A DNA stretch of 64,000 bases, from assembly GCA_013398175.1 (NCBI GenBank), contig VZRZ01000996.1, forward strand, positions 2,418,118-2,482,117, written 5' to 3'. This document shows positions 27,679 to 40,097 of this stretch, piece after piece. Within the stretch, counting starts at the first letter, position 1. Each line of letters begins with the position of its first letter. Source of the DNA: Climacteris rufus (taxonomy: Eukaryota > Chordata > Aves > Passeriformes > Climacteridae). Below the pieces are notes generated by a model. The model did not search any database, was not told the DNA's origin, and saw only the letters and a program-made list of their open reading frames with translations. A program made the translations under genes and the position numbers.

Positions 27679-27721
<43 letters not shown>
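27662..27721 (+). repeat. GATA tetranucleotide microsatellite
   Basis: Starts imperfectly (AAGATAGACAGATAGATTA) and then runs as ten or more uninterrupted GATA units. Length variation between individuals is likely. Confidence 0.97.
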
Positions 27722-27723
<2 letters not shown>

Positions 27724-30700
27724 TAGGGATTTCAGGGAACCTAACACTTTTCAATACAATCTAATGAACCATCAGGTAAGCCAATTTAGTTGTGCAACAG
27801 TACTTGGTTTCTCTCCTCTGCAGCACGTCATGTCAAGGAAAGATTATAGCAACAGCAATTTGTTTCAGATTTACTCTGTCAGATCAGCTGCTGATAGCTT
27901 CAGACCACCCTAATCTGGGAGAGAAAATGAAGCTCTCTGTTGACAGAAGAGCCACTGGTGATTTTCCTGAGGCACTTCATTGTTTATGTAAAACCATTAA
28001 GGAGGCAGGGGGTGATATGAGTTCAAACTCTTTTTCAAAAATATAACCAAAATTACTTCAGATTTATGATTCTGTCTCAGTTCTCCTCATGAGATATGAT
28101 ATTCTTCTTAACTCGGATTAAACACCAATTGTGAGTACTACAAAATATTTGGTTTCTTCTCATAGAACACGAAACAGTGGCTTAGCTTTGGGAGCTGTAA
28201 ATAAATTAAGTGCATTTTGAAACAAACTCCAGAGTTTACATCATCTTAACTATAAATTGTAAATTAGGTGCAATGGAAGTTCCAGTAGATCTTTATATGC
28301 TACTTAGAGGTACAGCTTTTAAAGACATCTAAGGAATTTAAATATCCAATTTCTATTAATTTTAGTAGAAACCTATACTCGGCTCCCTCAGGTAGTTTCA
28401 AAAACTTCATCTTAACAGACTGTGTTATAAACCCTAAACCCATTAGATCCTTGGAGAGATTCCCACTGAGTTTAGCAGTTAGATCATGCTCTTGTTGCCT
28501 TTCCAGGCCATGGTTCTCCTCCTTGGGCAGGCATCAGGGTCTGCGGTACAGTGGCAGGGCCCCAAATGCCTCCCTACCTTCAATCCCCTAATCAGTCATT
28601 GGAATTTTTCTTCCTGGAAACAGAGTGAAAAAGGCCACTGTAGTGCACAGACAAACTTAGTAAGACTTCATGGGACTCCATCACCCACCCATAGGGTCTG
28701 TAAATTTGCACATTTTCTTGATTGAGGAAGTCAGCATATGCTGTAGCTTCTTCAAATGCCTGGAGAGAGCAAAGCAGGAGATTTTGCCAGATAACTTCAA
28801 TGCTGGGAGAGAGACCCAGAGGAGGGTATTACATTATTTTATACCAAGGTCAGCAAGACTGCCAAGCAGTTTACACCAATGGCAAAATTCCTGTTGCTTA
28901 CCATGGTGCCAGATTGTCCCAGGCCAGAGTGTCTGAGTGCTGGGGGGAACTGCAAACCCCCAGGCACTAAAGGTGCCCTCACAGCTCAGACCCACAGGAA
29001 ACTCTGACCAACACAGGCAGGGAGCATCCTCAGGCCTGAGCCATGCTGACACACTGAAGATGTGCCAACTCAGGACCTTCACTCCAGGAACAAGCCCTGG
29101 CTGAGCAGTGTGTCCAATACCCACAGCACCATTTGAGGGAACATGTTAATTCTCCATATTTGCAGGAATGGGTTCTTTTTCCACAGCACTCTTTGGAAAC
29201 AGAAGTTAAACTGAAGCTTCATTCATACACGAGACTTAAGTTTTCTTCTTCACCACAGGAACAATGCTGTTTGAGAGTTCAGATGGCATAATGCTGAATA
29301 TTGCAAAAATGAGAAAATAACCACAGGTAGTTTTAAACCAAACACAAAATTATATTAGTTGCACTTGAATTTAAAGCCAAATTTTTGATTAGGGCTCCAT
29401 TTATTGGCAATTCTGGGAAAAGGTTTCAGTATAATCCTCAGTTAATGAAACCTTTGCTAGTGAATTTCCTTTGTCAACACTGCATTTAATGTGAGAAGTG
29501 CTTATACCTGCTAGATCATCAAAACCTGCAAAGCTAATAGACTCAACTGGAATGTAAAAAACAGGGAGGATTTTCATAAAACTTTAATAAAAGGGTTTGG
29601 ACCAGAATGGTGTAGGGTGATTCCTTTAAAAACAACTCTACTATTGCTTTTCTCCAGTTTCCAAATACTTTTCTGTCATGAAAATTGACAGACATCTATG
29701 CTTATATATATATATAGTAAAATATTTCTTGGAAATGTTGTACAAGTAAAACGATTAAATTCAATTGTAAAATCCCTAGAAACTTAGCCAAGCTGAGCCT
29801 GACCTTTGGATCTTTTTGGTCTACTTCATCACTTACAGAGTCAGATAGATGCCAAGACCCAAATAAACTGGCCCAAGAGAAAAGCAATGCTGACCACTAC
29901 TAGCAAGCAGCCTGAGGAAAAAATGGTTTCATTCACTGAAGTGCTGGACTCCCCTGCTGCAGTTTTCTTTCAGTTTCAGGACACACAGTTACTGACAGGA
30001 GCATGACAGAGAGTTGATCTAATCTGATCTCCACCCAGCACATCCATCCCACTCTGCTGCAGGGGCAGTTTGGGTTTAGGTGAGTGGGGATATCTGTGTC
30101 TGAGGTATTTTAGGAAAATGATCTTTAATGAAAGAGCTGCAGGGTGGTGTTTTCCTGCATATTTTTACGAGACTCCTGTGCCGAAAGTGAAGTTGTTGGT
30201 CCTGTTTTTATGTTGTTCAGAAATGCTCAGAGGCTGCCTCTTGCTGGTATCATTCTTTATGGTATAGGAGAGGTGTTTCCACTTCCAGAAATTTGACAAC
30301 CACTACATAGTTCTTCTTCCTGCAATTTGAAAACCTGTAATTTTGTAGTCAGCCCCAACACTGCTTTGTTTCCTTTGGTCTGATGAAATTAGTCTTGCAC
30401 TACAGTGTCATTGCCATAACTGCTTATCCACCTGAACTTTAGGTACTCCTTTTCTCCTTCATGAGGCTTGACATGAAGCCACAAGTACTGGGGATCCAAC
30501 AGTGAGAGAGACTTTTACAGAATTTTTCCCACTGCATGTAGCATGTGCTGAGACAGGACTTTGGAAATTCAATTAATGCTTCCATGAACACAAGTAATGT
30601 GTGAACGTGCCTGTGGCTGTGTACTTCCCTATGAAACCTTAGAACCAGGATTAAAGTGACTTTCAGGTCAAGCTGGATGATTGCACTAAAAAGAAGTGCT

Positions 30701-33700
30701 TTATTTTTCCTTTAAAATTTTAAACTCTTCATTTCAGCCATGTTGACTTTGTGTTCACAGAAACAGGAATGCTCATGGAAACAGTACTAAAAATATTTTT
30801 AAATACTCAGGAAAAGCAAATTTTGAAGTCCTACAAAAAATATTTGCAGTGGAAATCTCATTCCTCTCATTCAGTCAGGAAACAGAAATACACCATATAC
30901 ACTACACAGCCATTACAGCTGCTTGAAGTGTGCCAAGAACTACTCATAAATTAACTACAGACATAGAATACTGTAAATAACTTTGATGAATAGCTAATCA
31001 AAATCTTCTCAATGGCAACTCCACTGAAAAAAAAAAAAAGTGAAAACATTTGTTAGAAAATAAAGTATCACAGACTTCATCTCTATTTTGACTGCCCAGT
31101 TAGCTGAACAATTGGGTTACATTCTGTCAAATGTATCCCATCTGACTGGTAGGCAAATCTTTTGCTTTCTTTTTCTTCCCTTTTGCTTGTCATATTCCTA
31201 GTTGACTTTCTCATGAAAATGCTGCCTGAGTGGTATCTATGGGGTGGCGAAGAGAAATCCTAGGAAGACAAGGGAGCAGCTCTTCACCAAAGACATGTTC
31301 TGGGTACACCCCTACACCAGCACACAGATCTTTTCCTGATTTCTTGCAAAATCCCCTTCTCACATTTATATTGGAAGTCTCCATTTTAAAAAACACCCAT
31401 GCCCATGTGTAATTTTCCCTCTTTGAAATGTGCCTTAATGTGGTGCAGACCTGTGACTGACATAAAGCATGCTGTAAGCTTGCTTTTCCTTAGAAATGCC
31501 TTCCTGAATTTGAGCTTAAGCACCCAGTTACCAGACAGAAAAACAAATTCATAACCTCTTCTGTTTCTATAATTGCAGTTATAATCATCACACTGTTGTA
31601 TTGTTTAATACTGTACAACTAATCGTTTCCTTAAAAAGCCATATTTTATTGGTATTAACATTAGGAGAGTAGGAGCCAAAGGCTTCACTCACATTCCTTG
31701 AAATATGGATTCATCCAAACCCACACCAAAACCTGTTTAATGTTAATGAATTAGGCATTTGAATTCCTCTCCAGAAGCATCACTCTCATGGTGAGGAATA
31801 AAAAACCTCCTAACAGACAGTGCTACCTAAGCTAGCAAGGTTAAAGGAAAATCATTATCTTTCTAAATTGCTCTGGAATCCCAAAGTGCAAAAGTTTTCT
31901 TTCTTTCCCATGTAAGCAAAGTTTTCTGTGATGCAGTAGAGTTATTTTAAAGGTTTTCTACAGTCTTAAATTTCAGCAATAATGTAAACCTCAATTTTAG
32001 GTTGTGTTCTGGTGAGTAAAGGTAAATTGGTTACTAAACTAAAAATGGGAAGTTGCCTCAGAATCAGTTTATATTTCACAAATAGGGTTGTCCATCAGAA
32101 AAATTAGTTTTCAAAAGTAAAGAATTCTGTAAGTAAAATCATGAGAAAAGATTAGCTGGTAAGACCTGGAAGTGCTTCCTTAAAACAATTTCTTTTATGA
32201 GAAAAAGGACAAAGAACACTATTGTACAAACAAGGATGACAACAACAAGTCAAATGCATTTTTTACTCTGTAGCAAAGCAAAGGAAAAAACCAGAAATAA
32301 AGTCACAAATAAAAAGTCCAAGACAGAGAAAGAGCAAAAAATACACACTGCAAAGTGTGGAAAATTGATAGAGAAAGCCAAAGATGTTCACCTAATCAGG
32401 CTAGCAATAAAAAAATACTATAATAGGAACAAAAGCAAACCTAATGTAGAATGGGATGGCAGAGTTTAGACAATGCAAGGAAAGTGATGAAAATGCAAAA
32501 TAAATCAATTTCTTCTATATTTTAAAGATCCAGAAAGATACAATCCTTTCTAGTGCAGTTGTGATTCTGAACATCTCCTGTGGAGGAAAATTTTACCCCT
32601 AGATGGATTGTACCCCTTTCCTTAAAGGAGAAATTTTAAATGGCCATGTGCTAATGGGTACACTTGGAAATGAGGGGTGGGTGGTCTCAGAGAGTGCCAT
32701 GGAAGTTGCAGTCCTGGAAGAAATCAATGTTCATAGGAACTGAGGGATCAGTATGTCTGACTCTGTGTGGCTCTTGGAGACACAGCATGAGCCCTCAGGT
32801 TGATTTTATAGCAAAAGGGGTGAATATGACGATGACATGGCAATCAAAAAAGCAAATGAGAGTGTGAAGCCACCAAAGCAGGAGGTACGAGGGAACAGAG
32901 AGAAGGATAAGACAGTCCCAAAGCTGACCATGTTCCACCAGGACAGTAAGCTGATTTGGGCTTATATGCTGACATTCCCTCAGCACTGGAAATGTTTATG
33001 ACATTTTAAAATATTAAGAAATATAATAGTCACAAGTATAACATAAATAAATTTAAATATAATCAACTCCTCTTGCTTCCAGCCAACACAAACCATGAAA
33101 TGAGAAACTTGTGGACTGTCTGCCTGAGGAAAAAGAGACTATATACACTTAGATAAATATAAAAGGCAAGGGATTTCTCCATCCTGGGGAATGTCTTGAA
33201 GCTTAACCCTTTACACTGATAAAGGCTTTTTGCTATTGGGTCAAAGCAATCTTCCTTAAGGGGCTTATTCAGAAGCCCATAGCAGATGGCCCAAGTGAAG
33301 AAAGCACACTCTCAGACATAACCCAGAAAACTGCTGCTCAAGGCTTGGCCCAGGAGGGGCCTTTCCTAAGCCCTCAGTTTTTAAGCCCTGAGGACTGCCC
33401 AGTATTTCCCCTGCTTTTCTGATATTCTCCCCTTTAGTGTCTGTCTCACCATTTTGTTCTCTGTCTGCAAAGTGTCCATGGCAGCTACAGCACCTTGGTT
33501 TGTGTTGGCATCGCACGGGCGCTGCCTGACCATGATCAGTGACCATGCTCTCCAGATGCTGTCAGAAGAGTGGAAAGTAAAGTCTGCAGGTGTAGTACTG
33601 CTATCACCATGTGTAGGCAAAAAACATAAAGAACAAAATCAACATGACTTGAATACTGGCTATTTCAGAGGCAAACATAAATCACAAGTATTTAAAAGAT

Positions 33701-34266
33701 CTGCCGTGTTTCCAATAGAGAGAAATTATGTGAAAAGATACACAACATTATACTAGTGGATCAGAGAGGGGAACACCAAGAGCTAAAATTGGAGAAAATT
33801 ACTTCTCAAGAGGATGAGATATTTGTGTACAAAATCATTTTCTAGGGAAACAATATTGCCTTCAGCACTATATTGAACTCTTGTTGGACAAAACCATTTC
33901 TAGATACACAATAACAAACAATTCTGTACTGTCAATAAACAATAGATGATGCAGAATTTTCCTCTTTGGAAGTTGATAAATGTAAGCAACTATATTGTTT
34001 TTCCTTTTACATATAATGTGTTATGAATCTCATCCTTTGAATGTACTAATTTTCCAGAAATATTGCCCAAATAGTCCAGATATATTTTCAGCATAAAAGT
34101 TGCCTGCTAGTGGCTCACATTGCTCACTCTGCTCAAAAAAAAATCAAGAAATGTCTTTGTCTCTGCTTCTATTTGAGAAAAACATTTTACACTTAGAAAA
34201 CAAACAAACAAATAGGAAATTATTATTCTTGGCTAGCTAAACATTCCACCAGATTTTTCACCCTTA

Positions 34267-34326
34267 TATCCATGAAACTTGCATCCATGCAATAACTTAC
34301 ATCCATGAAACTTACATCCATGAAAC
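34267..34326 (+). repeat. Short degenerate tandem repeat (CATCCATGAAACTTA)
   Basis: About four copies of a 15-base unit built on ATCCATGAAACTTAC; the last two are near identical, the first two diverged. Confidence 0.85.
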
Positions 34327-34839
34327 AGCAGAATTGCTGACATTTACATACATACCTTTAAGGCACAGTTTGGCTCAAGGAAAGAAGCAAAAATTCCTGT
34401 CTTTTCATATGACATCATTCAGACCTACATTTACTTTAAGTTCTAAGATTTATTTTGCATAGTCATGATTGCTTTTATAACAGAGAAATTAAAAAGAAAC
34501 ATTTCAATATGTCACATCAGCAGAACACAGGAAAACAGGACACAGGAAAATACATTAAGTCATGTGTTTTCTGACTTGAGTATTGACATTTGATTCTTCT
34601 GGATTCAATTTGCATAGTGTACACCTCAAGGCAGTTAAATCATCATTAAGTTATTTTTAAAACTCTATTTTTGATGTTTCATGTGAACAATTGCACCATT
34701 AGACTGGACAGTGTTAAGCTTGCCTGTGAGCACAGAGTCTAAATCTTTTCCAGGCTCTGAAATACTGTGCAAGGGCTACACTTCTGCACTTCAAGATGTG
34801 TATCACAGAATTTCCTGAGCATTTTTAAATTTGCTAGTT

Positions 34840-34844
<5 letters not shown>

Positions 34845-34867
<23 letters not shown>
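34845..34867 (+). repeat. A homopolymer (23 bases)
   Basis: An uninterrupted A run. I looked upstream for a processed pseudogene or retroposon ending here and recognised none; no flanking duplication is evident. Confidence 0.95.
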
Positions 34868-34871
<4 letters not shown>

Positions 34872-35218
34872 CACAAACAACGACCCTTTATTACTTTGAA
34901 AAATGAAAGCTTTTATTAGTAAAATACATTGCACTGCTCGAGTCCTTGAGTTCAAGTCCAACAACCTGAACTAATGCTCAAAGCTAAGAATGATCTTGCA
35001 AATGCCCAAAGAAGTGGTTTGTGTCTGGCTAAAAAGAACCTATTTATTAGAGTGAAACCTAAGCCAGATTTGTTTTCTTCTCCAGCAAGAAGAAAAAAAT
35101 AATTTTTGCATTCCTTTCTCCCAGTGCATAAAAGTGTGTAAATAAGTACTCATCACTTTATTTTGCAGAAGTACAAATAGGTGAGTTTCCTATATATATT
35201 CAGAATTATGTATCAGCC

Positions 35219-35630
35219 TGTCCTGGTTCTGGCCAGGACAGGGGTAATATTTGCAGTGGCCAGGAGAGGACACAGCCAGGACCCAGAGGTTATTCTATCC
35301 TAGTTCATGTCATTTTCTGGGGATGGGGGAAGGGCTCTCTTCCAAGTCAGCACAGCATGTCAGAGGGAGCAGTAGGGTTTTGTCGGGGGTTTCCTGTTGA
35401 ACCATTTGCCTCTTCCTTGTACCCTCTGTTATTAGTGTTGCTGATGGTGTTGCTTGTTTTCTTACCTCATTGCTGTTTCCAGTAAATTGCTCTTATCTCA
35501 ACCAGGGATCTTTAGGTTTTGTACCTCCAATTCTTCTCTCCATCCTGCTGCAGGAGCAGGAGGGGGCACATGGTTTGGAGAGAACCAGTAGGAGCACTAA
35601 ATTGGGTAGTACCATTGCTAAACCCCAACA
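35219..35630 (+). mobile_element. Solo LTR, ERVL-like
   Basis: A 412-base unit begins TGTCCTGGTTCTGGCCAGGA and ends GCTAAACCCCAACA, giving the TG...CA termini of a retroviral LTR. The start resembles the passerine ERVL-type LTRs at 41,872 and 46,330. No matching internal region, primer site or partner LTR is near. The flanks show no clean 5-base target duplication, so the ends may be slightly off or eroded. Confidence 0.75.
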
Positions 35631-37551
35631 CGACTCCACTCTGTCTCATGCAGCTGTTACAATATTGAACCAAGTCATTGTTCACTATTTAAAATCAGAA
35701 AGGCCATGAAGTACTGCCCAGTTCTTCTAAATCAAGCTACTTGGCCTAATAAAAACTATTTTTAAAAAAGAAATAAATACAAACCCTGAAAAATATCTTT
35801 GTGAAACTTGCAGAATTTCAAGGAGACTTCACAAAAAAATAATTTTATTTCCATTGTAGTTTTTTTTTAATAAAAAGCTGGAGAGCTTCTAATCTAGAGC
35901 ACATTCTCAGCAAAGATGACTTCACATTACAACAATAAATATATTATAGTATTGATTAAAATTATAGAATATATTAACAATTGCTACATAAAATTTCATC
36001 TCTGTGAAGAAGAGATTTTCAAAATAACATAACTTGTATATGAAAGCTAAAATAGAACGTAAAATAGAAGGTAAAAATGAAGACATGGTGCATTACATCT
36101 GCCTGCTTAGTAAGAGCCAGTCTCTCTGCCACTTTGGTCCCATCAGGTAGTACCTGAATTCCTTATTTAATCCCACTGAATCTAATGGGAAAGCTCACAG
36201 AGTAAGGTACAACTCATGTGATTAACAGTGGCAGAATCTGACCTTAAGGTCATTTTAATAAGCATACCGGTGAGTCGCTATTTCCTAAGGACCCCTTTTC
36301 ATAATAAATTCCATAAAAATAAGCTCTAGAAAGATATGTTTTCTCCTGCTCCAATATTCGAGACATTCAGAAATCCTGATGAGAACAAAACACTCCCTGC
36401 TTGTCACAGACACATAAATGATAACGTCAAACTGTCCCCTCTGGGTCAGTCCTGGAGCTGCCCTGGCTTTTCACCACTGACAAACCAGGACCACAGGTCT
36501 GACATTGTCCTCCTGGCCTGCACATCAGTTAGCTTACTGGGTGGGAAGATACATCAGATGATGCTGTTGGCTTTGTCAGGACAAAGAAGTACTCAAGTCC
36601 CTAACTTAAGGAAAGCACCTTACGATCTCATAGTAACTTCTTCTCTTGCAGCTTCCCATTAACAATGGCTCCTGCTGCCAACAGGCTCTGCTGGATCAGG
36701 TACTCACAGGGAGTCAAATACAACTCCCAAACACAACCATTCCCCTTCAGTATCTTTACTGATGTGTCTAAGCATAGATCTCGAACTTGCTCCTTGTAAT
36801 CAAGCTACTTTTTGCCCAGTGTCATGAGTAAGTTTTGTATTCTGAGATAAATACACAAAAATATCAAACTGCTCCTTAAGCACCAGTTTAAAGTTCTGCC
36901 ACATCAACCAAAAGCATCTTCTAAAGTGTAGAACTATCTTATGGAAACAGAATTTGTTGATAGTATATGAACAGTAAAAAATAAAAATCTGGTTTATTCT
37001 CTCTCTGCATTACCTTCTAGTTGTTGTCTTTGTGCAGTAAGAAAATAGTACATCGTTTATGTACAAACTTGTCTAGCAGAGGAGAAATGGAAAAGATACA
37101 AATCAACTGGTGCTGTCAATGAAAAAATACTTCAGGTCTTGAGTGCAAACTGTAATATCCTACAGAGATTAATATAAGCATGCCAGGTTTATGGTTATTC
37201 ATTATTACGCTTCTGGGAAAATAGAACAATATATCTTGATAGTTTTAAATACATATTAGATCCTCTGAGTCGCTGCTGATTATTTAGCCCATATTTCTGT
37301 CACTGTATTTCAAAATTACCTGAGAGGAAGGATTCTGAATTTGTAAAGTTAGGGGGAAAATTGGCAAAAATAACTTTTTTAGCCTTTAAAAGCATACTTA
37401 AATGCTGACTGAAGCAGTCTCTCATCAAGAGAGCAGGCAGGAATGGGAAAGCAGGAGCAGGAGACATCTAACAATAACTTTGAAATGACCCTCAAGCATC
37501 AGCTTCCAGATGATGGTCTGAGGATCTCGGAGATTGTATTTCCCATAATGC
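35631..37551. other. Gene desert between LTR and ERVK remnant
   Basis: AT-rich with long A/T runs at 35,830-35,875; contains the fold-back repeat at 36,145. A 108-codon frame (plus, 36,336-36,662) has no recognised similarity. Confidence 0.55.
36145..36244. repeat. Old fold-back (MITE-like) amniote repeat
   Basis: Contains ATCCCACTGAATCTAATGGG and, to the right, GAGTAAGGTACAACTCATGT followed by CAGTGGCAGAATCTGACC. These strings, in this order, are those of a fold-back repeat common in turtles and birds, where the left half is the reverse complement of the right. Here the left arm is partly eroded (AGGTAGTACCTGAATTCCTTA). Confidence 0.55.
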
Positions 37552-37990
37552 TGCCTAAAAGGCTAGCCCAAAAAACTGAGGCCAGGCAGGAGTAAGGGAA
37601 TAAAAGGTGGGTATTTATTTGAAGGGCCTTCAAAGGTACATTTAGGGCAGACAAAGCCCCCTCCTTGGGGCATCATCCAAAATGGACTACGAGTCACGAG
37701 TTCTCCACACTCTTATAGGTTTGGTCCATTCACATATCAGCATAGATTTACCAACTAAAACTTTACAATTTCCCCCTAGCTCACCCCCCCCATCCCCCCC
37801 CACCTTAAGAAGCTTGGGTCTGGGCAGCCTGAATGTCCTTGGCTGAGTACAGAGTGGCACTGTTATGTCTATAGAGAACAGCAACCAACGAGATATAAAG
37901 CATACACACCAGACAATGCAGGATTTGAATACAAGGGTTAAAACCTAAGGCAACAATAATGGGAAATGAAAGTCCAATGTATTCTGCTCA
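37552..37990 (-). mobile_element. ERVK-like 3' LTR with adjoining internal remnant
   Basis: On the minus strand, a purine-rich tract (AGCTAGGGGGAAAT, about 37,780-37,768) is followed at 37,767 by a segment starting TGTAAAGTTTTAG and ending about 37,552 at TTTTAGGCA (TG...CA, 216 bases). It contains CCTATAAGAG (about 37,720-37,710) and AAATAAATAC (37,620-37,611) as promoter and polyadenylation motifs. Upstream sequence to about 37,990 may be the 3' end of the former envelope region; its frame is broken by stops. No 5' LTR is found. The right boundary is a guess. Confidence 0.65.
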
Positions 37991-39461
37991 AGTGAACGAT
38001 TTGCTTTGGTCACAAGACTCAGAAGCTAAATATTTCTAGCAAACATAGGTACTTACAAAGTCCTCTTTGAAAGTCTGCTGTTACGTTGGCCTTGGGAGGG
38101 CAAGAGTAACTTGGCCTACCCCATTTAAAGTGTAAACAGATCTCTCAGGAGATAGAGAGGAAAGGCTAAATTAATTAGTCAGCTTTTCTTTTGTCTTACA
38201 AAGCCGGTGGGGAGGGGGAAGGGGCTGGAGAAACAAAACTCCCCTTGTATAAGACCCTTTAGCAATACACCTGAGTAAGAAAAGATGCTGGAAGAATTCT
38301 GAGAAGTAGTCTGCACACAAACACGAAGCAGAATTACAGAGCAATTAATGTTAACTGAGATAATTTTTAACACATTTCAGAGGAGTGTGTCATGGCCTGG
38401 CTTAGAACACAGGACAGGCACTGTCTTGGTAGGCATGGAGAACACTGCTGAGGAGTTCACAGTTTCCGTAGAAAGACAGAGCATGAAGGAGGAAAAAGAT
38501 TGTATAAGGTGAATTTTGCAATTAAAATAAGAGGGTTAGGCAGAATGCAGATGTGTGGTTCAGAGGATGATGAGGACACCCCCACTGGCACAGGTGGTTT
38601 CCCAGCAGAAACCTTTTGCTCTGTTTGGACACACTGGGGTTGGCTGGGGTACCCAAGAGTTAGGACCCTCTACAGACCCTCGTGAAACCCTTTGGGCTTG
38701 TAACCACCTCTGAAAACTGAGACTGTACTGCCTGCAGATGTGGCTGTGGAGAAAAGTGAGGTATAGCCTGGTAACAGCAGCAGTGAAAAGGCAAAAATGT
38801 CTTAGTCTATTACCTTCATTTTGAACTCACCCCAGTGAAACTATCTTCCGTGGTTCTTGAGGAAGATTTATATGTGATTGCTAAAGAATTTATGATTATT
38901 TAGTACACACACAGCAGCTCTCATTGCAAGGATATCACCAGCATCCCTTGGCTCCAGTTCTCTGGGGATTTGTGCTGCTTTTATATCCCTGAAGGTCTCC
39001 TCTTTCAGAAGCCAGAACTCCCAAAACTTCCATATTTTATACACTATGTCAACATTGATGAAACAATTCACCACCAATTTCCTCCTTAGTGTACGCAGCT
39101 CATTAACCCAAACAGCTTTATGTTTATAACTCAGCAATTTTTCTCACAAAAAAAACCCAAAGCAAAACCTGTATTAGGTAGAAGGTCACACTCTGAACTC
39201 AACTGGTGGAGTACATGCACTTTTACATATGTGTATCCAAGATCATATTTGGATTCCAGCACTACGATGAGCTTCAAACAAACCTTGAGGTGGGACTTGC
39301 CAGTAGCAATGAGGGCTGAGAGGAGTAGACTTCATTGAGAGATCTGCTCACTGAAAGTCTCTCTGCAGCATGCCCAGCATCTTCGGTAGCTCCTCCAGGT
39401 AACCATGTGTTCATCTCCATCAACACTCAGATTTTCTGAACTGGTGGTGTGCTAGCCACCA
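37991..39461. other. Region next to ERVK remnant and satellite, nothing firm
   Basis: The first few hundred bases could still be eroded retroviral interior, with a purine-rich spot at 38,207-38,228, but I cannot show it. The rest is unique sequence with frames under 90 codons. Confidence 0.45.
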
Positions 39462-40097
39462 CAGAAGAAGAAAAAGAAGAAAAGGAAAAGGAGGAGGAGG
39501 AGTAGGAGGAGGAAGAAGAAGAAGCAGAAAAGCAGAAGAAGCAGAAGAAGAAGCAGAAGAAGAAGCAGAAGAAGAAACAGAAGCAGCAGAAGCAGAGGCA
39601 GAGGCAGAAGCATAGGAAGAAGCAGAAGAAGCAGAAGAAGCAGCAGAAGAAGGAGCAGAAGAAGAAACAGAAGCAGCAGAAGCAGAGGCAGAGGCAGAAG
39701 CATAGGAAGAAGCAGNNNNNNNNNNNNNNNNNNNNNNNNNNNNNNNNNNNNNNNNNNNNNNNNNNNNNNNNNNNNNNNNNNNNNNNNNNNNNNNNNNNNN
39801 NNNNNNNNNNNNNNNNNNNNNNNNNNNNNNNNNNNNNNNNNNNNNNNNNNNNNNNNNNNNNNNNNNNNNNNNNNNNNNNNNNNNNNNNNNNNNNNNNNNN
39901 NNNNNNNNNNNNNNNNNNNNNNNNNNNNNNNNNNNNNNNNNNNNNNNNNNNNNNNNNNNNNNNNNNNNNNNNNNNNNNNNNNNNNNNNNNNNNNNNNNNN
40001 NNNNNNNNNNNNNNNNNNNNNNNNNNNNNNNNNNNCAGAAGAAGAAGAAGAAGAAGAAGAAGAAGAAGAAGAAGAAGAAGAAGAAGAAGAAGAAGAA
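39462..40097 (+). repeat. Purine-rich GAA/CAGAAG satellite with assembly gap
   Basis: A nearly pure A/G tract with occasional C, made of GAA, CAG and GAG triplets, with 320 undetermined bases at 39,716-40,035. Left of the gap a 61-base block occurs twice, starting at 39,565 and 39,655, giving a 90-base higher-order period. Right of the gap is a clean GAA array. The long reverse-strand open frames rich in Leu, Phe, Cys or Ser are artefacts of the repeat and the Ns. Confidence 0.97.

Larger units (their letters stand above)
27722..35218. other. Gene desert, AT-rich
   Basis: Includes a short TA run (29,703-29,715), the degenerate tandem at 34,267 and the A run at 34,845. A 90-codon Lys-rich frame (plus, 32,197-32,469) reflects A-rich composition. 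No exons or named repeats found. Confidence 0.55.

Noticed and set aside
32197..32469. 90-codon Lys-rich plus-strand frame
   Set aside because: Explained by A-rich sequence; no recognisable motif or family.
34740..34867. Processed pseudogene ending in the 23-base A run
   Set aside because: No gene similarity upstream and no flanking target duplication.
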